Source: DALYDD01 sp046049705
GTDB taxonomy: Bacteria > Patescibacteriota > Minisyncoccia > Phycocordibacterales > CAIZLB01
Assembly (NCBI GenBank): GCA_046049705.1
Contig: JBJOQZ010000014.1
Span: 1-7,829, forward strand
Length of the DNA: 7,829 nucleotides
Direction: 5' to 3'
The notes beneath the pieces were generated by a model that saw only the letters and a list, made by a program, of their open reading frames with translations, was not told where the DNA came from and made no database searches. Positions 6,854 to 7,829 of this stretch are shown here, one piece after another; position 1 is the stretch's first letter; every line of letters starts with the position of its first letter. A program made the translations under genes and the position numbers.

Positions 6854-7358
6854 CTTTTTACATTTATATTTTATTGATAACACCAAAAATGAATACGAGT
6901 CAAAATTAGATAAGATTTTGCAGGAGAACTACTCAACGAAACTTATCAGATGCCATACTGGTAAACCGTATCTTCAGAATTCAACATTTGGAATATCACT
7001 TTCACATTCGAATAAGTTTACTGCAGTTCTAGTTTCCAGCTCCACCGAAATAGGGGTGGACATTGAAGCGATTCAGCCGCTAGAAAACATCAGTACATTA
7101 AGTCTCTTTGATAAAGATGAGCAAAATTACCTAAAGAAAGTTGAGGGTAAAAATTTCCTTGAGACAGCATATGTACTATGGACACTCAAAGAATCTTATT
7201 TTAAAGTTTTTGGGAAATGGATTGGTTCTATACATATCCTTGAATCCAAAGGGTCAAGACATAATTACAAAACATACCAAATATTGAATATGGTAGTGAG
7301 CATGATTTATCCCAAACACCTAGAAGGGAAGCTCATTCAAAAGCTGTCGGAGTACTGA
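6843..7358 (+). CDS. 4'-phosphopantetheinyl transferase, Sfp type
   Basis: A 171-residue enzyme that transfers phosphopantetheine from coenzyme A to the conserved serine of a carrier protein (apo to holo). The Sfp-family motifs are in order: GKPYL (40-44), FGISLSHS (49-56), GVDIE (71-75, with the Mg-binding pair D73 and E75) and WTLKESYFKVFG (113-124, with E117 as third metal ligand and K116). It is shorter than Sfp (about 224 residues), lacking part of the N-terminal pseudo-repeat and tail, but every catalytic motif is present. Its ATG lies inside the end of the NRPS-like gene (11-base overlap, different frame), implying translational coupling. The obvious client is S558 of that protein. An AcpS role in fatty acid synthesis is less likely, because AcpS is a different, smaller form and many CPR lack that pathway. 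The last codons and the TGA stop fall inside the convergent tRNA-Pro gene. Confidence 0.92.
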   Translation: MKNNFLHLYFIDNTKNEYESKLDKILQENYSTKLIRCHTGKPYLQNSTFGISLSHSNKFTAVLVSSSTEIGVDIEAIQPLENISTLSLFDKDEQNYLKKVEGKNFLETAYVLWTLKESYFKVFGKWIGSIHILESKGSRHNYKTYQILNMVVSMIYPKHLEGKLIQKLSEY

Positions 7359-7417
7359 GAATCGAACTCAGCCCACATGCTCCCAAAGCATGTATACTAC
7401 CAATATACTATACTCCG
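7347..7417 (-). tRNA. tRNA-Pro, anticodon UGG
   Basis: Read on the minus strand, 71 bases fold as a full cloverleaf. The acceptor stem CGGAGUA / UACUCCG is 7 perfect pairs (7411-7417 with 7348-7354), followed by discriminator A73 (7347). The D arm is GUAU-AUUGGUA-GUAU, with two G-U pairs closing a 4-bp stem. The anticodon arm is CAUGC-UUUGGGA-GCAUG, giving anticodon UGG with G37, the usual tRNA-Pro context. The variable loop is four bases, UGGG. The T arm is CUGAG-UUCGAUU-CUCAG. C1-G72 and A73 are the bacterial tRNA-Pro identity pattern. CCA is not encoded (the following bases are CAG), so it is added after transcription. The UGG anticodon can read all four proline codons if suitably modified. 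It is convergent with the PPTase gene and overlaps its last 12 bases. Confidence 0.95.
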
Positions 7418-7420
7418 ATT

Positions 7421-7473
7421 AAGTACCCCAACATGTTACCATGTTCGACTCATGTAAGTACTTGCGCTTTTTT
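7421..7473 (+). terminator. Possible weak terminator downstream of the proS block
   Basis: AAGTAC (7421-7426) can pair with GTACTT (7458-7463), and inside it ACATG (7431-7435) with CATGT (7451-7455). The internal loop is CCCA opposite AA and the apical loop is 15 bases. GCGC and six T (7468-7473) follow. This is an interrupted, A+T-rich hairpin with a T-run, so at best a weak intrinsic terminator for transcripts arriving from the PPTase gene through the antisense of the tRNA. The same stretch is the 5' leader of the tRNA transcript on the other strand, so the dyad could instead act there, or be chance. Confidence 0.25.
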
Positions 7474-7474
7474 G

Positions 7475-7484
7475 CATTATAATG
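7475..7484. promoter_or_regulatory. Palindromic -10 box between tRNA-Pro and the downstream gene
   Basis: CATTATAATG (7475-7484) is its own reverse complement and holds TATAAT on both strands (plus 7478-7483, minus 7481-7476). On the minus strand it would start a tRNA-Pro precursor about 50 bases before the mature 5' end. On the plus strand it would start the rightward transcript near 7490. No good -35 hexamer is visible at 17 bases on either side (minus strand TTTCAT at 18 bases is poor). One symmetric -10 could serve both divergent genes. Confidence 0.4.
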
Positions 7485-7829
7485 TATAGTTTTGGTGCAA
7501 TGAAACCCGCTGCAATAGAAGCAGTACATGAGGGGGAGTTAACTACATCTACACCAGATCAAGCGTCACTATCCCCAGATCTCAAGGGCATACTTATTCA
7601 AGTGCCTGAGGCTATTAAAGACTCTCAAAAAAATCAAGTTGTAGATTACCATCAAGACTTCGTGGTTAAGGAAATCGACGATTCACTCATAGCCAGGTTT
7701 GACTTTGAGACATTTAATCACTTGAAGTTTACTGCTTGGAAAAAGATAAAATTGTTTTTTGAGCATACATTTCCATATTTTACACAAAGCTTTTTTAACC
7801 CTATTTTTAGACTTATTTATGGTTCTGTT
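7482..7829 (+). CDS. Unrecognised protein, N-terminal part (runs off window)
   Basis: The frame stays open for 116 codons to the window edge, with no stop since TAA 7455-7457. Two starts are possible: ATG 7482 (MYSFGAMKPAAIE...) and ATG 7500 (MKPAAIE...). If the TATAAT at 7478-7483 is the real -10, only 7500 lies within the transcript, with a leader of about 10 bases. Neither start has a Shine-Dalgarno. Residues 10-60 are polar and acidic with a Thr/Ser/Pro stretch, likely a flexible cytoplasmic tail. From about residue 80 the text turns aromatic and basic ('AWKKIKLFFEHTFPYFTQSFF', trimmed here to 'KKIKLFFEHTFPYF'), which could lead into an amphipathic or membrane-associated segment. I do not recognise a family. 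It diverges from tRNA-Pro and is separated from the proS block by it. Confidence 0.55.
   Translation, partial: MYSFGAMKPAAIEAVHEGELTTSTPDQASLSPDLKGILIQVPEAIKDSQKNQVVDYHQDFVVKEIDDSLIARFDFETFNHLKFTAWKKIKLFFEHTFPYFTQSFFNPIFRLIYGSV

Larger units (their letters stand above)
2277..7358 (+). other. Three-gene unit: proS, A-PCP-FMO protein, PPTase
   Basis: Three same-strand genes with gaps of 14 and -11 bases, so very likely one transcript. No terminator-like hairpin with a T-run is visible between them. The carrier domain in the second gene needs the third gene's product for activation, which argues for a functional unit; the link to proS is positional only. Sampled 60-base lines inside the block are about one third G+C (5161-5220: 20 of 60; 6301-6360: 21 of 60), against about half in the surface-protein gene (541-600: 30 of 60; 1141-1200: 33 of 60). 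The right edge touches the 3' end of tRNA-Pro, a usual integration point for mobile DNA, but no integrase or flanking repeat is seen. The left edge is undefined and could be at proS or at the NRPS-like gene. Confidence 0.6.

Noticed and set aside
7432..7455. Three CATGT copies (7432, 7440, 7451) as possible operator repeats.
   Set aside because: Spacing is uneven (8 and 11 bases), the unit is very short, and two of the copies are explained by the hairpin at 7431-7455.
7356..7457. The PPTase frame stays open after its TGA for 33 codons, up to TAA 7455-7457, which could hint at UGA reassigned to Gly as in Gracilibacteria/SR1.
   Set aside because: The extension would only translate the antisense of the tRNA and intergenic sequence. 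No gene in the window has an internal TGA, so the standard code is enough.
1..7829. CRISPR array, insertion sequence, toxin-antitoxin pair or replication origin.
   Set aside because: No regularly spaced repeats, transposase or integrase motifs, terminal inverted repeats or small toxin-like gene pairs were seen.

Overview
The window looks like a piece of a Patescibacteria (CPR) chromosome, most likely Parcubacteria/Paceibacteria. This is inferred from gene style and not from a marker gene. The exported protein at 174-1664 joins a peptidoglycan-binding-like domain, a PKD domain, a BsuPI-like domain and a 'SPNGG..W' Kre9/KNH-like domain, a combination typical of those genomes. Genes are tightly packed, most starts lack a clear Shine-Dalgarno at normal spacing, and the tRNA gene does not encode CCA. 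All complete genes fit the standard bacterial stop codons.

Layout. Positions 3-155 are the C-terminal end of DnaJ. Positions 174-1664 encode a secreted multi-domain wall/surface protein, and 1713-2195 a small polytopic membrane protein of unknown function. After an 81-base gap with promoter-like sequence comes a compact three-gene block on the same strand: proS (2277-3746, archaeal/eukaryotic-type prolyl-tRNA synthetase without the INS editing domain), a 1030-residue NRPS-like protein with the order adenylation - carrier protein - flavin monooxygenase (3761-6853), and an Sfp-type 4'-phosphopantetheinyl transferase (6843-7358) that overlaps it by 11 bases. The PPTase gene runs 12 bases into the 3' end of a convergent tRNA-Pro(UGG) gene (7347-7417, minus strand). 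Beyond the tRNA is a short intergenic region with a palindromic TATAAT box, then the start of an unrecognised gene that runs off the end.

How the genes fit together. The adenylation domain should activate an amino acid and load it on the phosphopantetheine arm of the adjacent carrier domain. The PPTase is the enzyme needed to install that arm, and the C-terminal FMO domain could oxidise the tethered (or released) amino acid. No condensation, thioesterase or reductase domain is present. The three genes therefore look like a minimal self-contained pathway for an oxidised amino-acid-derived metabolite, with its own activating enzyme for the carrier domain. ProS at the head of the same transcription unit and tRNA-Pro at its other end raise three options: proS is simply the housekeeping gene; it gives self-protection against a proline-like product; or prolyl-tRNA is a substrate. 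The sequence cannot decide between them.

The block from about 2277 is visibly more A+T-rich than the upstream surface-protein gene in the lines I sampled, and it abuts the 3' end of a tRNA gene. Both are compatible with acquisition by transfer, but no flanking direct repeat or integrase is visible here.
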